Origin: Takifugu bimaculatus
Lineage: Eukaryota > Chordata > Actinopteri > Tetraodontiformes > Tetraodontidae
Assembly: GCA_004026145.2 (NCBI GenBank)
Contig: CP034992.1
Coordinates: 14,976,205-15,040,204 of the forward strand
Direction: 5' to 3'
DNA: 64,000 nucleotides
Below are positions 48,795 to 61,861 of the stretch, piece by piece. The notes beneath the pieces were generated by a model, which saw nothing but the letters and a program-made list of their open reading frames with translations, had not been told where the DNA came from and searched no databases. The number at the start of each line of letters is the position of its first letter. The first letter of the stretch is position 1. The position numbers and the translations under genes are program-made.

Positions 48795-50310
48795 TAGTCA
48801 GGACAAGTGCATCCCTACCACCAGTGCAATAGACACCATCCGCAAGCACCTTCTATTGGACAAGAATCTTCCAGAAAGAACAGCCTTAACACCAGCCCAA
48901 ATCTTCACCATGCTGGACCTGTGTTTGAACACCACCTATTTCCAGTACAGAGAAGGATTCTACTGGCAGAAACATGGCTGTGCCATGGGCTCACCAGTAT
49001 CCCCCATAGTTGCCAATCTATACATGGAGAAGGTGGAATCCCAGGCCCTAACATCCTTCACAGGAACTGCACCATGCCACTGGTTCAGATATGTGAAACG
49101 ACACCTGGGTCAAAATGCTAACACAAGAATTGGAAGCGTTCTTGAATCACCTCAACAAAACAGACGAGCATGTAAAATTCACCTGGGAGGATGTAAAAGG
49201 AAACAGTCTGGCCTTTCTGGACTGTGCAGTCAAGATCAATGAGGACAGAAACCTCACCATCGAAGTCTACAGAAAACCTACACATACTGACCAGTACCTC
49301 CAGTTTGACTCTCACCACCCACTGGAACACAAGTTGGGAGTGATCAAAACCCTCCAACACCGGGCCAAAGAAATACCCACCATATCCCAAGGCAGGAAGA
49401 AGGAACAGGACCACATTAAGACAGCTCTCAATACATGTGGTTACCCAGACTGGTCTTTCATCAAGACCTCAAGAAAATGAGACCCCAGCAAAGAAGAGGA
49501 GAGAAACAAACGCCACAGCGTTTCGATCCCCTATCTGTCCGGGGTCTCTGAGAAGTTTAGGAGGATCCTCCAGAAACACGACATACGGGTTCAGTTTTAA
49601 CCAAGCAATACTCTCAGACAGAGACTGGTACACCCAAAGGACAAGACATCAAGACACAAACAATGTAATGTTGTTTATGCTGTACAGTGCCAGGAGGAAT
49701 GCAAGGAACTGTACCAAACAACCTCTCCACAGAAGAATGACACAACACAGACGTGCCACCTCTTCAGGTCAGGACTCACCAGTCCACTTACACCTAAAGG
49801 AGGGCGGGCACTCCTTGGAGGACAGCCAAGTACGAATAATGGCCAGAGAAGACTGCTGGTTTGAGAGGGGTGTCAAGGAAGCCATCCATGTCAAATTGGA
49901 AAAACCATCCTTAAACAGAGGTGGTGGGCTGAGGCATTTCCTATCACCCACGTACAATGCAGTCCTCCACTCCTTCCAACAACAAACCAAACATTCACAC
50001 CATTTCAGGAGACCTGGTGACTCACCACCATGTGATCGAGCAGACAAAGGGGAGACACCTCAACCGAAACTAGGTGAATGACCCTACCAACGACCCTGCC
50101 AAAGACTCTCAAGTGATCACTCCGATCATTAACATGCCAATGGTCCACAGTGGCTATATTTTCAAGCTCAGTCCCCAGCGAGTTCAGAACTGAAGAAACT
50201 TTCTGGATAGAAGGCGAAACATCTTCACAGGGAAGAAACACAGTCCAGTTGACAGAGAAAACTACCTTGGATAACAATGACCTGGATGATTGAGAATCTA
50301 CACAGATACA
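48795..50310 (+). mobile_element. Penelope-like retroelement: RT palm to GIY-YIG region and 3' end, degenerate
   Basis: Sense segments in order: KCIPTTSAIDTIRKHLLLD, LTPAQIFTMLDLCLNTTYF, HGCAMGSPVSPIVANLYMEK (RT), HWFRYV followed by a corrupted catalytic box, FTWEDVKGNSLAFLDCAV, EVYRKPTHTDQYLQFDSHHP, NVMLF/VVYAVQC-like text around 49660-49690, PLHRRMTQHRRATSSGQDS, and WFERGVKEAIHVKLEKPSLN. The part after VVYAVQC, where the YIG residues of the GIY-YIG nuclease should stand, is deleted. The usual 3' untranslated end (ctggatgattgagaatct) finishes the copy near 50310. Confidence 0.85.
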
Positions 50311-52007
50311 TCGGTCCTCCCTTCTGCTTCACTCCACAGTCTATGTAATTCCATTTGTCAAATATTTTGGGATTTATTAGCGACAGCATTTAGTTGCGAG
50401 TATCCTCCCAGTGTCAATAGCCACAGGATTATCTGTTCACATTGCAGCCTGGCTCCCTGTCACAACTTTCAAAAGCAATCAGATGCAGTCAATCAACAAG
50501 AAGAGTTGAAGATGTGCTGACAGAGGAAGAGCGCCGTAGCTGAGGATTTACAGCAGATGCTGGAGGTGTTCATGTAAATTAAGTTGTCTGAACAAGGTTA
50601 AGGAAGTCATCCCATTACCTACCATCACAGCAGGACACAGGTCTGAATGCTTTGTTCCTAATCCATTACGACCCGGCTGGGCCTTAACGTTCATCATACA
50701 GGCCTGACAGAGAGGAGCTTTCTTTCTTTTTTTTTCTTTCCTCCTGAGGTGCTCCACACAGGAAAACCCACAAACCAGAGTAGTAAACACAGTCACAAGG
50801 CTCATTCCTAATGATCAATCAGTAATCACTTAGTGATTAATATTCATGACATGTGGAATCAGTCTTCTAATAAATATACCCAGTGATCTGCCTGGTGCAG
50901 CACATAATTGTTTTAAGTGTCTGCCAGTGTTTCTCTCAAAATGGCTGCCTCATTAGCTTCTCTGAGATGTTGCTTGTCACTCAGCGTAGCCAATTACGGC
51001 GCTGCGTCAACAGCACAGCCGGAGAAACGAGCCCGCCGGCCACAATGAGGCGTGATCGGGAACATGCCTGTCAGGCGCCCCTCCCCCACCGGACTGCATT
51101 ATAACTGATTAAACTGTCTTTGTGGTGAGTTTTTCTTGTGTCTCTGTTATTGTAGATGTTCTGTGGTGATGGGAATGCTGAGCTGGAGATCTTCTAACGC
51201 CAAGCCAATTTTCTTGACCTGAGCAGTGGGGTTGCTACCAGACTGGGATAGAGCTATGAAGACACTCAGCTGCATCTCTGTAGAAGTTCCAGAGAATCTT
51301 CAGTGACATCTGAGAGTTCCTGAGCCTTGATCTTGGAGGTGATGCCCTTCCATGTGTGGCAGGTGTGATGATGCTAGACCGATGTGTCTGTGTGGAAGAG
51401 CAGCTGCAGAAGGGAGGTGTCCGTCTGAGGGGGGAACAGCGCTTCACAGGGTCACTGCAACAGGATTATGGTCTATAAGGCAAGTCACTGTGCTCCTCCT
51501 TGCGAGGGGAACCACAGTGGAGGACTGGAAGGAGACTGGCACTGAGGCCTGGCCTGATGTCTGACAGCCAGGTTTCAATGAAGAAAAGAGCACAGCAATG
51601 TCTGTTTCACCTTGGGACACAGCACAATTATATATTATCATTATATTACTATTATATAAGGATAACATGTGAAAATAGACCATAACACAGTCTGTACTTC
51701 TGCTAAAATCCCATCATAGTAAATGAACATTATAAATCACTGGGAGTGATGGAGATGTGTTCAAGAGAAGTAATTAACTCACTGGGACTGAATTGATGGG
51801 GAAAATGCTGCAAAACCTAGTAATGGATGCATGATGTCATGAATGTAACAAATAAAAAGACCACACAAATGGTATTGTGTGTACTCTCTCCTGTCACCTT
51901 GAAAAAAATACAAGGTCGTGTGCAAAGAGAGACAGTGCAGGAGCTGAGAAGACACTCAATGGAAGATAAAACTCAATAGGTGTGTTTGTATGTGACTGTG
52001 TGCATGT

Positions 52008-52058
<51 letters not shown>

Positions 52059-55000
52059 CGAGAGATATAAAGAGAGAGAGTGCGATCATTTAAATACAAT
52101 CAAGTTGACGTCCCTCTTTAGCTATCTGATGCACACTCATTCATGTTTACATCACTACGGAGGACTATGAGCCTGCGTTGAATAATAGAGGATGATGCTA
52201 AAAGCTATTTTGTGCTGTACCACAGTAACAATTTTGAATAAATACTTAAACCATTGATAATTGTGACACCTTGGATGTGGTTTTGCTAGTTGTGTGTGAG
52301 TGAGGCACAGTGAAGTGATTTCACACCCTGTACCATATCCCACAGACCCTGTTACTCTGAAGTTTGCCAACCATTCATCCCATCTGACTGTCCAACTGAG
52401 TGTAAAGAGACTGGAAAACAAGACCTACTGAAACACACACACATGCACGCACGCACGCACGCACGCACACACAGACAGACAAGTAACAATGAAGAAATAA
52501 ACTCACGGTGAATGTGATAATGCCTTTTCCACTACGTTCCCATCATCTCCCAACAGTCTCTTCTTCGGCGTGATTGCTGAGGTGTGGGCAAATTGATGCT
52601 CCTACCCTCAATCAGAGCTTATTTCTGCACTCTTAGACAGTACATTTTCTTTCTATTTAAGGATGTAATGTAATGTACATGTAAAACATGTAACACTGAC
52701 AGTATTTGGGACCCACAGCTGGGTCCACTGTTAATTCAGGAGTTTCATTTGAAGAGTAAAAAACAATAAAAAGCAATAAAAACTACCCTCAAACCACAAC
52801 ACCTGCAGTAAAGTGGACTTATTTGCTATAGAATTGCACAACTTCAGAAGTGGACCGTGTTCTTATCTGCTGTCGGAGACGTTTGGCTTCTTTGGAGATG
52901 AAAGGTTTCCTCCTGACAGCAGCGATATGTCGCCTCCATCTGTAAACCTGTGTGTAACCTGCACATCTGCTGGTCTTCCTGATTGTGTTCTTCTATCTGT
53001 ACACCAGGTAATGATGCTCAGGCTACAGGCAGAGCAGCTCAGAGGAGAAGGTGTTGTGGCAGTGTTGCCCCAGCTACTATTCAAACTGATTTGCTGGCTA
53101 AAGAAACACTGCATCCTGCTTATCAGAAAGAATTTGCATTTATCAACTTCCAGTTTTCCATCTGTAACTATCCGAGACATAACAACTCCAATAGTTTCCA
53201 TGACAACAGCTGACCTCCAGCAATGTCAAGTAAGTTTAAATTGTATGAAGTACAGACAATTGTGGACACGTAGACGCGGGCAGCCTGACCTCTGAACAAA
53301 GGTGACTATGCTCGTAACCCTGAGCACAGCTTGATGATGGGATCATTTATTATTAGATCTAGTTAGATGGATGCAGAGTGAATCTTTCATTCAGCCTCTG
53401 GCTTGGCAGAAACCTGCTGTTTTACACATATGCTAGTTTCTACACATGATGAATCTGTTGCTGCAGAAAAGCTGCACCCACGCTGCTGACCACCTCGCTC
53501 ACCTCCACTCAGCAGGCTGCACACCACAGCATGACAACACGTGTTGTGGACGCTCATGAGGCACGTGTGCGTGGGAAGAACTGGAAGTGCTTTCAGCTGA
53601 ACTGTCATCCCGTGGTTGGACTATGTAGCTCTGACTGACAGAAGGAAGCAGGTTTGTGTCCTATAGGCTCTGTGATGAAGTCGCGTCTACCTTCTGTCCA
53701 TGTGTGAACTTCTAACTCAGGACGTCCTGAGGTATCCTTGTAAGTGCCTAAACCACTTTGTCATGCTGCTCAGAGAACATTGAATATAATAGCAAACATG
53801 TCTGATTGGATCCTATGACAGATCCAGGAGAAGGCCTGCATCACTCAAATCTCTTAACTGCAGCTGCTCTAGACTTGAGGAGGCTCCAGGTCTGAGTCCT
53901 CCTGAGCTACACGTGTCCAGGGTAGCTGATGGTGACCAGTATTATGAAGAAAACAAGGACAACATCTTTGCATCATATTGTCCTTCATGTGTGCAGTAGA
54001 TCCTGCAGCCTTTTGTCTGCTATTAATTGTCGTCTCTGCTCAAGCACAGCTCGCTTTTGCCTGATTGGTAGAAGACGATCATGTGATTGTATATTGTTTA
54101 CTATATCTACTGCCCACCTTGAATATATGAACCTGCTCGCTTTCAAGGTTTCTGCACGTTGTCACCGTGCTCCTCAACGTTGACCTTACCGAACCCCTTG
54201 GTGTAGATCTGAGGCTACAAGTCTTCCTCAGATGAAGGCTGACACTTGATTTAGCTAATCAGGCTCTAGCAGCTGGTGTGATGGGGGAAAAACAAATCAA
54301 TTAAAATCTCTGCTAGCACACAAACTCTGTTACTGGAACCTCTGGTGTTTTAACCAGCTGGTGGATTCTATTGTGTTTGCATCTGAACCGTGCTCGGTTC
54401 GCCATCATGTAAGTCATTTCCTCTCGGAGGAACCGCCATCTGCTGGTGATAAAACACCAGTCTTTGGAGGGTCCGCACTTTGGAGCAGAGCTAACTAGAT
54501 TGTCTCGACAGTCATGTGTTTCTTCCCACACACCTCCAGAGACACTTCGTCCCACTCAAATAGAAGTTCAGTCTTGGAGGCATAAGTGTTTCCAGTTCTC
54601 ATTCTTCTCTTTCTTATTGGAATTTTTATCATTATTTCATTTCAGATGTTCTGATTAACTTACAAACCACAACTATCCTTTCGAACATCTGCTCCTGTTT
54701 TTCCCTCTCTTTCTTGTGGTTGATCCTCATCGTCCAGACACCTCGTACTTGTGGCAGCTCTTCATTTTTTATTTTAGATGACACGACATGACACTTGCTA
54801 TGGTTACTGAAACAGTCTTGTGTTGGTCTTTGGACCAAGCAGTGGACTTCAGTCTGTGGCCCCAGCAAGACCACCTCAGAAGGCTCAGACATCTTTGCTG
54901 TACATCACTCCATGAGGTGGTCCCTCCAGTCTACATGTTACTATTAAAGTTGCTCCCAAAGGTGTAAACAGGTGAACACAAAGACTCTCTGAGGAGACAA

Positions 55001-55610
55001 AGAGGACTAGAGAAGGAACTGTTGTATTGACCCCTTTGGCTAGTTTAATAATGGTTGGTTGGGTGGGAGGAGGGGAAAGGTACTGAGGAAGAGCCTGGAC
55101 CTGGAGGTCAGCTTTAAGTAAACAGCATTACACCATAAGAAGGCCCATAAAAATAAATGGGTTCAGCGTAGCTATGAACATCTGGATAGCCACCAGGTCA
55201 GGATGGATGGATGCTTTACTACCAAAGCATCTCATTTACAAATATGTGTGAGTCAATGACAGGATGAGACAAGGCTGACACTGACCTCCGGTTTAGAGGC
55301 CAACAGGAAGTTACAGTCAGAGAAAAAAGTCATCCAGTCATTTCGCACAACAAACACAAAGTTCAGATAACATGTCAGCTGTCACTCTTCTTCTGTCCAA
55401 ACAAGACAAGACCGTTCAGCTTTGACCCTCCTTCTTAAAATGTGGACCTATTGGTCGTTCTCACATTCAAACTCAATTATGACCCCCACCCAGTTTTCAT
55501 GCTGCCAAGTACGCCCCAAATTTGCAGGAAGTCTACCTGCTCTGCCCATTTTGTTACCTATAAATCAGGCATGATGTGTGTGGACTAGGGACAGTTATGT
55601 ATCCTGGAGG
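50311..55610. other. 5' ptprg intron, middle part
   Basis: It contains a TG array (52011-52056), a CGCA array (about 52445-52470) and a palindromic TAATCACT-T-AGTGATTA at 50823-50839. No exon or mobile element is supported. Confidence 0.5.
52011..52056. repeat. (TG)n microsatellite
   Basis: About 46 bp of uninterrupted TG. Confidence 0.95.
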
Positions 55611-55619
55611 TGATTACAG

Positions 55620-56240
55620 ACCCGCCTCCTCCTGCCTGAAGGCCCTCTGACCATGGCAACTTTGATCGACTCAGGATCTGATGTCAACATTATCGATGCG
55701 GATGAAGCCCTGCAGCTTGGGCTTGGATGGGAGCTCTTACCACGGTCCGCTCAAGCTTAGACTTCAGATGGACATGTCCTCGGTACAGTTACGCATTGGA
55801 CCTCTCCAGTTTGACTTCTGATCTCTGGGAATCATGAAATTCTTCTGTACTCTTTATCGGAACATGAAAAAAGGCCATGGATTCATTTATTAACGATTCA
55901 CTGGCTGCGGGTCTCATCCATCCCTCTTCTTCTCCTGCAGGGCAGGATTTTTCTGCGTCAGTAAGGACAGGAGCCTGAGGCCTTGTATCGTCTACTGTGA
56001 TTTTAACTGCATTACCATCAAAAATCGGCACCCCCCTCCCTCTAATCTAGTCTGTTTTTGAACTGCTCCAGGAATCCACCATCTTCACTAAACTAGACCT
56101 ACACAACACCTACCATCTGCTCCGCACCAGAGTAGAGTGGACAGCTTTCAACACACTAGGGGCACTGCAAATACCTTGTCATGTACTTGGGCCTCACCAA
56201 TGCTCCAGCTAGCTTCTAAGGCCTGATTAATGATGTTTTC
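55620..56240 (+). mobile_element. Ty3/gypsy protease and RT fragment
   Basis: In sense, ATLIDSGSDVNIIDADEALQ (aspartic protease, DSG) begins near 55653 and is followed, with frame changes, by an RT N-terminus (CVSKDRSLRPCIVYCDFN, FTKLDL-like, LVMYLGLTNAPASF). Deletions and stops are numerous. It belongs to the same broad gypsy group as the 36-kb element but is too short to place exactly. Confidence 0.75.
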
Positions 56241-56244
56241 TTCT

Positions 56245-56500
56245 TCTAAAGATAGAAGACCAACACTCACCCCTCACTTCCCCTTCTTTGGCAGGAGGGT
56301 GATGACGGCTCTGCTACAGGACAAAGGCAGGGAACTGGTGGCAAGGCTCTCATTGAATACCTCCAGGATGTCTTGAGAGAGAATGTGCAGAAGATATGTA
56401 GAAGATGACAGAAGGCCTTGCTTTGATGGACTATCCGCCATCGATGAATGGCGCCTTTTAGCCCTGCAATGTCTGTAGGGCCAGGTGCAGCTCCTGTGCT
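56245..56500 (-). mobile_element. Tx1/L1-like LINE RT fragment
   Basis: On the minus strand the text HILSQDILEVFNESLATSSL and PLSCSRAVITLLPKKGK matches the RT entry region of fish Tx1/L1-like ORF2 proteins (LxxSxRRAVxTLLPKKGD). It is followed by degenerate sequence. Confidence 0.65.
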
Positions 56501-57089
56501 GTCAACGGGTGCTCCAGCCGGTGGCTGTTCTCCTTGGAGACCAAAATCATTTTCATAAAGTGAGGTGTAGAGTTGGACAACTCTTCCTGATCTACCCTGT
56601 GTTAAAATGGTTAAGACTCCTAGAGAAGAGGATCCCCACCCCAGCGCTGAGGGCAGGCTTTAAAACACCCTCCCCGTCCTGCACCAATCAGACTCATCAC
56701 AAAAAAATCATCACAGCGAGTTTCCTGTTTACTGTAAAAACATGACATTGATCTTTTTAAATTCATTGTTTCAAACACTAAAACTCTTTTTTTCTCCTCT
56801 CTTCCTCCATTTATGTTTAAATTCCCCAATATAAAAAGTGAGAGATGAAAACAGAGTTATAAAACAATGATGAGACTAAAAAAAGCAGATTAAAAGGTGC
56901 ATTTCCTAACACCATTAACAGATTTCCCTACTAACTTTAAGAATCCTTTTTTTCCATTCTAAAAACCTCCTGATCAGTAAAACCTGCCTCAGCCTTGTTT
57001 TTTTATGTGGTGTCTGGCTGAGGGATAATGTTCATTATTGACTCCTTTCATGTTCCTTGTTTCTTGTAAATAGGTTTTACCCTCGGCTC

Positions 57090-57650
57090 TGGTGAGTTGG
57101 TCAGCAAAGGCTGCTCTCCTGAGCCTGGCGGAGCCAATTAGGCTCCCTGCGGACACATCTTTATCATATGACCCATTTCACCACAGCCAAAACACTTCAT
57201 GTGCTCTGATGAAGCGAACAGGACAAAATCAAAGTCCTCCACCCAGACTCTTAAACATACATTCAGATCCTCATTGCAGTTATTGAGGATCATGTAAAGC
57301 TGCTGGTGATGGGACACAATGTGCTTCAGTTGTGGAGATTTATATCCAGACATGACTTTTCTCAGAGGAGATGAAACCATGTCTGGATAAATGCCTGCAC
57401 AGAAACTCATCCGTGATGAACAGGGTGCATGTTGGACAAGGTAACTTTGGTGGCCGGTTGGCTCAGAGATAACAGCACCTTGAACCTTCCACTGACACCG
57501 GCCTCCACCAGCAAGTTCACTTGCTACACCTTCTCCGCAAACAAAATCACATCCCTGTTCATCCGGGCAGCTAACTTCACAGACCCATGTCCAATCACCT
57601 ACCCCACAGTCAGGACAACCTCCTCCATGGCGTACAAAGACCTAGCCAGA
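57090..57650 (-). mobile_element. Tx1/L1-like LINE ORF1 fragment with zinc knuckle
   Basis: The minus-strand text KVTLSNMHPV, LRKVMSGYKSPQLKHIVSHH, VEDFDFVLFASSEHMKCFGC and GEMGHMIKMCPQG shows a CX2CX4HX4C knuckle preceded by the GxKSPxLKHxVSxxR block typical of fish Tx1-like ORF1 proteins. It has the same orientation as the ORF2 piece at 56245-56500, so both may derive from one element with an internal loss. Confidence 0.75.
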
Positions 57651-57659
57651 TGAACCAGC

Positions 57660-60600
57660 CAGATGAACTCTGGCTGGTTACACGCAAAAAATACCGACAA
57701 CTAAACTAATAAACTCACACAAGACACCACCAACACGTAAATAAACTATCCTGACAAGTACATTAATGAGAAAATCACCTAAACAGGTTGAACATTTCTC
57801 AAATGAGAATGCTCTAAGCTCACAGCACGCTCCTCAAAGAGAGAGCGATAGAGAGAGAAGGGGGCACCCAGGGTCCAGACAAAAGAGAGGGACAATAGAG
57901 ACAATAGATTTCACTTTGAAATGGGAAGTTTGTCACACCTAAATCAGGAGTGTTGGTGTGTATGATGAGTATCTACAGGATGTAGATACTCAAAGGTTGG
58001 TTTCGGCTGGAATGGTGGCAATGAAACAGCCGGTGGATGAAGAGGGGGAGGAGGGTTGACAGGAGAAAATGAAATTCCAGATGATGGTGTCTCTACACAG
58101 AAAAGACCCCATGTCACAACTACATAAGGAGAAGTTGGCCAAGCTGCAGGCCCTTAAGGTTCGGTCCCATGGCACCATTATGAAAAAGATCAAAACAAAA
58201 GATCACATTTCCAAAGATGAAAGATGGCTCAAGAAAGACAGCAAGACCTAGACCAGTTGGTCCTCCTGTGAAGGACACATTAATGTTGCACTTTGATGAA
58301 GATGAAGCACCGGAAGATGCTGAAGACAGAACAGATGTTTCTGATGACACCATATGCTCCTAAATATTCCATCTTTCCTTTCTCTCTCACCATTTTAGCA
58401 GATCTGTTGTTTGCCCGTGTGTGATAATATTCTTGTCATTAAAATGCAAATAGGTTTCAGGGACTATATTAACATTTACATTACTTCAGAGCTTCCAGAT
58501 GACCTGAGAAGATTCAGGGCAACTTCCTGCATAACTTTGCATGATAATTAGAAGAAACATTGATTTATTTTACCTGTTTAAATAAGCTCTTATAGAAACA
58601 AGCTGTGATAACTTCCTCTTGTTTGTCCATACATGTACTATAAAACTGAATTCTGGGTTTTTACTCTTTTCACTGGCTGACTTCATCTACACATGATCAG
58701 GAGAACAAAGAGTTGGATCCTCAACGCTGACATCTGAATTTGCTCTCAGAAGGTTTGAAAGGAGTTTTTCACACGGTAACACAGCCTGAGTTGAACAGGC
58801 GAGCTGTTAAAGGCTTCCTCCATTAATGAAACAGATTAATAATGCATCAGAATCGCAAGATTTCCTGTAGGTACCTGCTTTGGTGCCATCAATGATCCAG
58901 CTTCATATCTGCGAGTCGTTAATGCTTAAAAGTGCTCTGTCGATTAGTGTTCCCAGCACCTGACTAGAGGTGCTGACTTCCTGTATGGATGGAGAGCCAG
59001 GGTCACGCAGCCTAAAACACACACAGATAACCTGTTCAATGACCATTGGGGTCAACTGTTGGTTGAATCTCTTCCTCCCTGCAGATGAAGTTCCTCCTCA
59101 GCTAGTTCTGGAGATTTGCCACCAATGTCAATAAAGGACTTTTTAAAAAAAAAATAATTTAACTGCAGCCTTATAACCCTGATTTAATCATGTTAAAGTT
59201 ATGTGGATGGCTTTTGCAGACAGGATGGCTTATCATGACCAGGATCCTGGCTCCGCCTCTGGCAGAGGAGCAGCGGTAGCTGGTTTCATCTGCTTTATGG
59301 AGCCGTTTGTTCTCTGCTGGGTCGAAGCGACTGTCTCTGTGACGCTCACTAAAGTAAATCTCAGTAAAGACTCTGTTAGAATGAAACGCTGCCCTCTTTT
59401 CGCCGGAGGTACTTTCATTATCTTTTATTTATAAGCAGCAAAAGAAACGGAGCCTAACAGCGATAATAACAGCAGAGCAATGCAGGAGCGGTGGCGGCGC
59501 CGAGGATTTGTGCAGAGGAAGGTCAAAGGGATTTAGGGCCGTGAAAATGAAATGTTTTTATTTCCACAATCCAGATCAATGCCGTTTGTCTTGGCCTCAA
59601 AAATAAACAAGACAAAACAAAACGTGATTGCTCCGTCACGCACGAGCGGGCGTACGACGCTACAGCGGAGCAGTGTGTACCGGTATAGAGACGAGGCCTT
59701 TGGGATGGATGCTGTTGTACAACACCAAAAAATTGGGCTCCACCTCTGAAAAGTGCCAATTGGTCACAACGAGATGTGTTCTCAACAGTGCAGCCCTGAT
59801 GGCGATACGATTAGGTTGTGCTAATGTTAAAAAGCACATCTGTGTAAATGGTTTACCTTTGAAGAAATCCTGTAGTGCCCAGTAAAACCAGTTTCAGGCT
59901 GTGACTACACTTGACCCAGGTCAGAGCTGCTTCCTGTTTCTTTTGGCTGGCCCTAAACAGAACAGCTAATATAGTAACTTCCTCTCTGTTCTTCAGCGTG
60001 CTGTAGTTAAAACCCCATCAACGCTCCACACTGATTCCTTCTCCGACGTGCCCACCTTTGGTCCTCTACGCTGCACCTACCATAAATCAACACTGGCAAC
60101 AAATAACATTACAATCACCTGGTAATGGATTGTACCTTTCACTAGGGGTATGTGCAATCCATTAAAATTCAATTTAGCCCCCACACTTATTTCTCCAAAC
60201 AAGTAAAAGTGCCAGTCATCATTTTGAGACTCAGGCACTTCTGGGCTCCCTGAGATTGATGAGAAGAGAGATTAACACTTCATTTTCAACGCCACTGGAG
60301 ATAGCCAGACCTTAACGAGATAAATGGACTGGAAAGAGAGTCAAAAGGAAGGAGGGAAAAGTGCAAAGATCCAGGAAATACTCGGGCTGTTTGAGGCCCT
60401 GCAGGCAAGAGAGAATATAGGAAGCAAACCGGAACGTGGTTTACAAGAACGTCAACCTGGCTGACATCCACCACTAACTGGTCTAAGTGGGTTTCTGGAG
60501 AAGGAAAAAAATCCAACTTTAAATGTGAATTTATACTGACACTGAAGCTCAGTCAGGTGGAACAGTTGTTGCCCGTCTTAGCTCTCTACTGTAGCATCAT

Positions 60601-60924
60601 GTCTGTTTAATTGAGTCCAGATGTGTTGGTGACCTCAGCGAGATGACATCATCCTATCACTTTGATGTTACAGCCTTACTGGTTTTCATTATCTAAAATT
60701 CTGGAATTCTTTTTATATTCCCAAGGCATCCTTCACTCACGTGAAGAAGCAGGTGATTAGCAGGAGATGCAGCGTTGAAACGACAGTAAATTAAAGGTCT
60801 AACTGCTGGGAGTAAGATGAGGTGGGGGTGCTCAATGGGGGGTTAAGTGAGGGTGTCACCACTCAAACACCCTCTTTCATCTCACAGCAGCATTAATTAA
60901 TTCAGCCTGTACACCCCACCCCCC

Positions 60925-60925
<1 letters not shown>
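57660..60925. other. 5' ptprg intron with an unassigned coding-like patch
   Basis: The 58010-58365 segment reads like eroded coding sequence (IPDDGVSTQKRPHV in one frame, EKLAKLQALK in another, FDEDEAPEDAED in a third) with frame changes, suggesting a processed pseudogene or repeat that I cannot name. The rest has no supported gene; 58800-58960 and 60090-60300 have a conserved-non-coding look. Confidence 0.4.

Positions 60926-60997
<72 letters not shown>
60926..60997. repeat. (CA)n microsatellite
   Basis: About 72 bp of uninterrupted CA preceded by a C-run (caccccacccccc). Confidence 0.96.
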
Positions 60998-61000
<3 letters not shown>

Positions 61001-61861
61001 GAGTTAATGAGGCAGATCAAAAATCACAACCTGCTGGTTGTTTGTTCTGTCTGTGTGGACTGATCCACTGGTTATACTGGGACATATTCAGAGTGTAGCA
61101 ACTTTGTTAGACCAGGGCATTTTTTACTTGCCTGGCTCTGGTGCAGAACTGTTGTCCAATAGGCCCCTCCCCATCTGTCAGTCAACCGGTTCATGGATTT
61201 ATTATGTGTTTGAGTTTTTTTAGAGGTATTGTACAGATTGCTCTACTCACTTGCCACCTCTTTAGACTATCCTTTACTGTTCCTTCTCTGAACACAACCA
61301 CTCAAACACAACCATTCTTCTCTTTTGTATTAACACCCCCCCCACCCCCCTTTAGAATTCTGACCAATCACTCAATGGTTCTGAGACACCAGATGGGATA
61401 AAACATCTGTCTAGATGATGTGATGAGGAGAAGCTGAACTCCCAAACCAGGGCTGTCCTGGGAGCCAGAACACATTCCAGCTTCTTGAAGAGTATGTTAG
61501 ATTCAGAGCCCAGGGGGTTATTTGAAGATTGATGTTTGGGTTCTAACTGTCCACCTGGGAAAGGGTTCAGTGTACAACTTTGCTGAGCATTTTTCCATCA
61601 GTTTGTCTTAGTCACCTCTGTATTCTGAAACTTCTGCCAACGGCAGGAAGTCTAAATGGAAATGTTGACCTCTTCCATTAGTATATCTCTCTGACCCTGA
61701 GGAAGGTTCTCAGCAGGGCACTGGGCAGCATTGGATGGACCCTAGCTGCAGATCCAGTACAGAGATGTCGCTGCAGTCAGGAGGAGATCACAAATGGGCA
61801 GACATGACTATACCAGTTAGTTTGGACTAAGGTTGGCCCAGACCAAAAAGAGGTCCAGACT

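Noticed and set aside
59460..59520. GC-richer patch considered as a promoter/CpG island
   Set aside because: Too short, with few CpGs and no exon or transcription start signal next to it.
61060..61085. ctggttatactgggaca, identical to part of the 17-kb minisatellite unit
   Set aside because: A single 17-bp match without an array; probably chance or a very old scrap.
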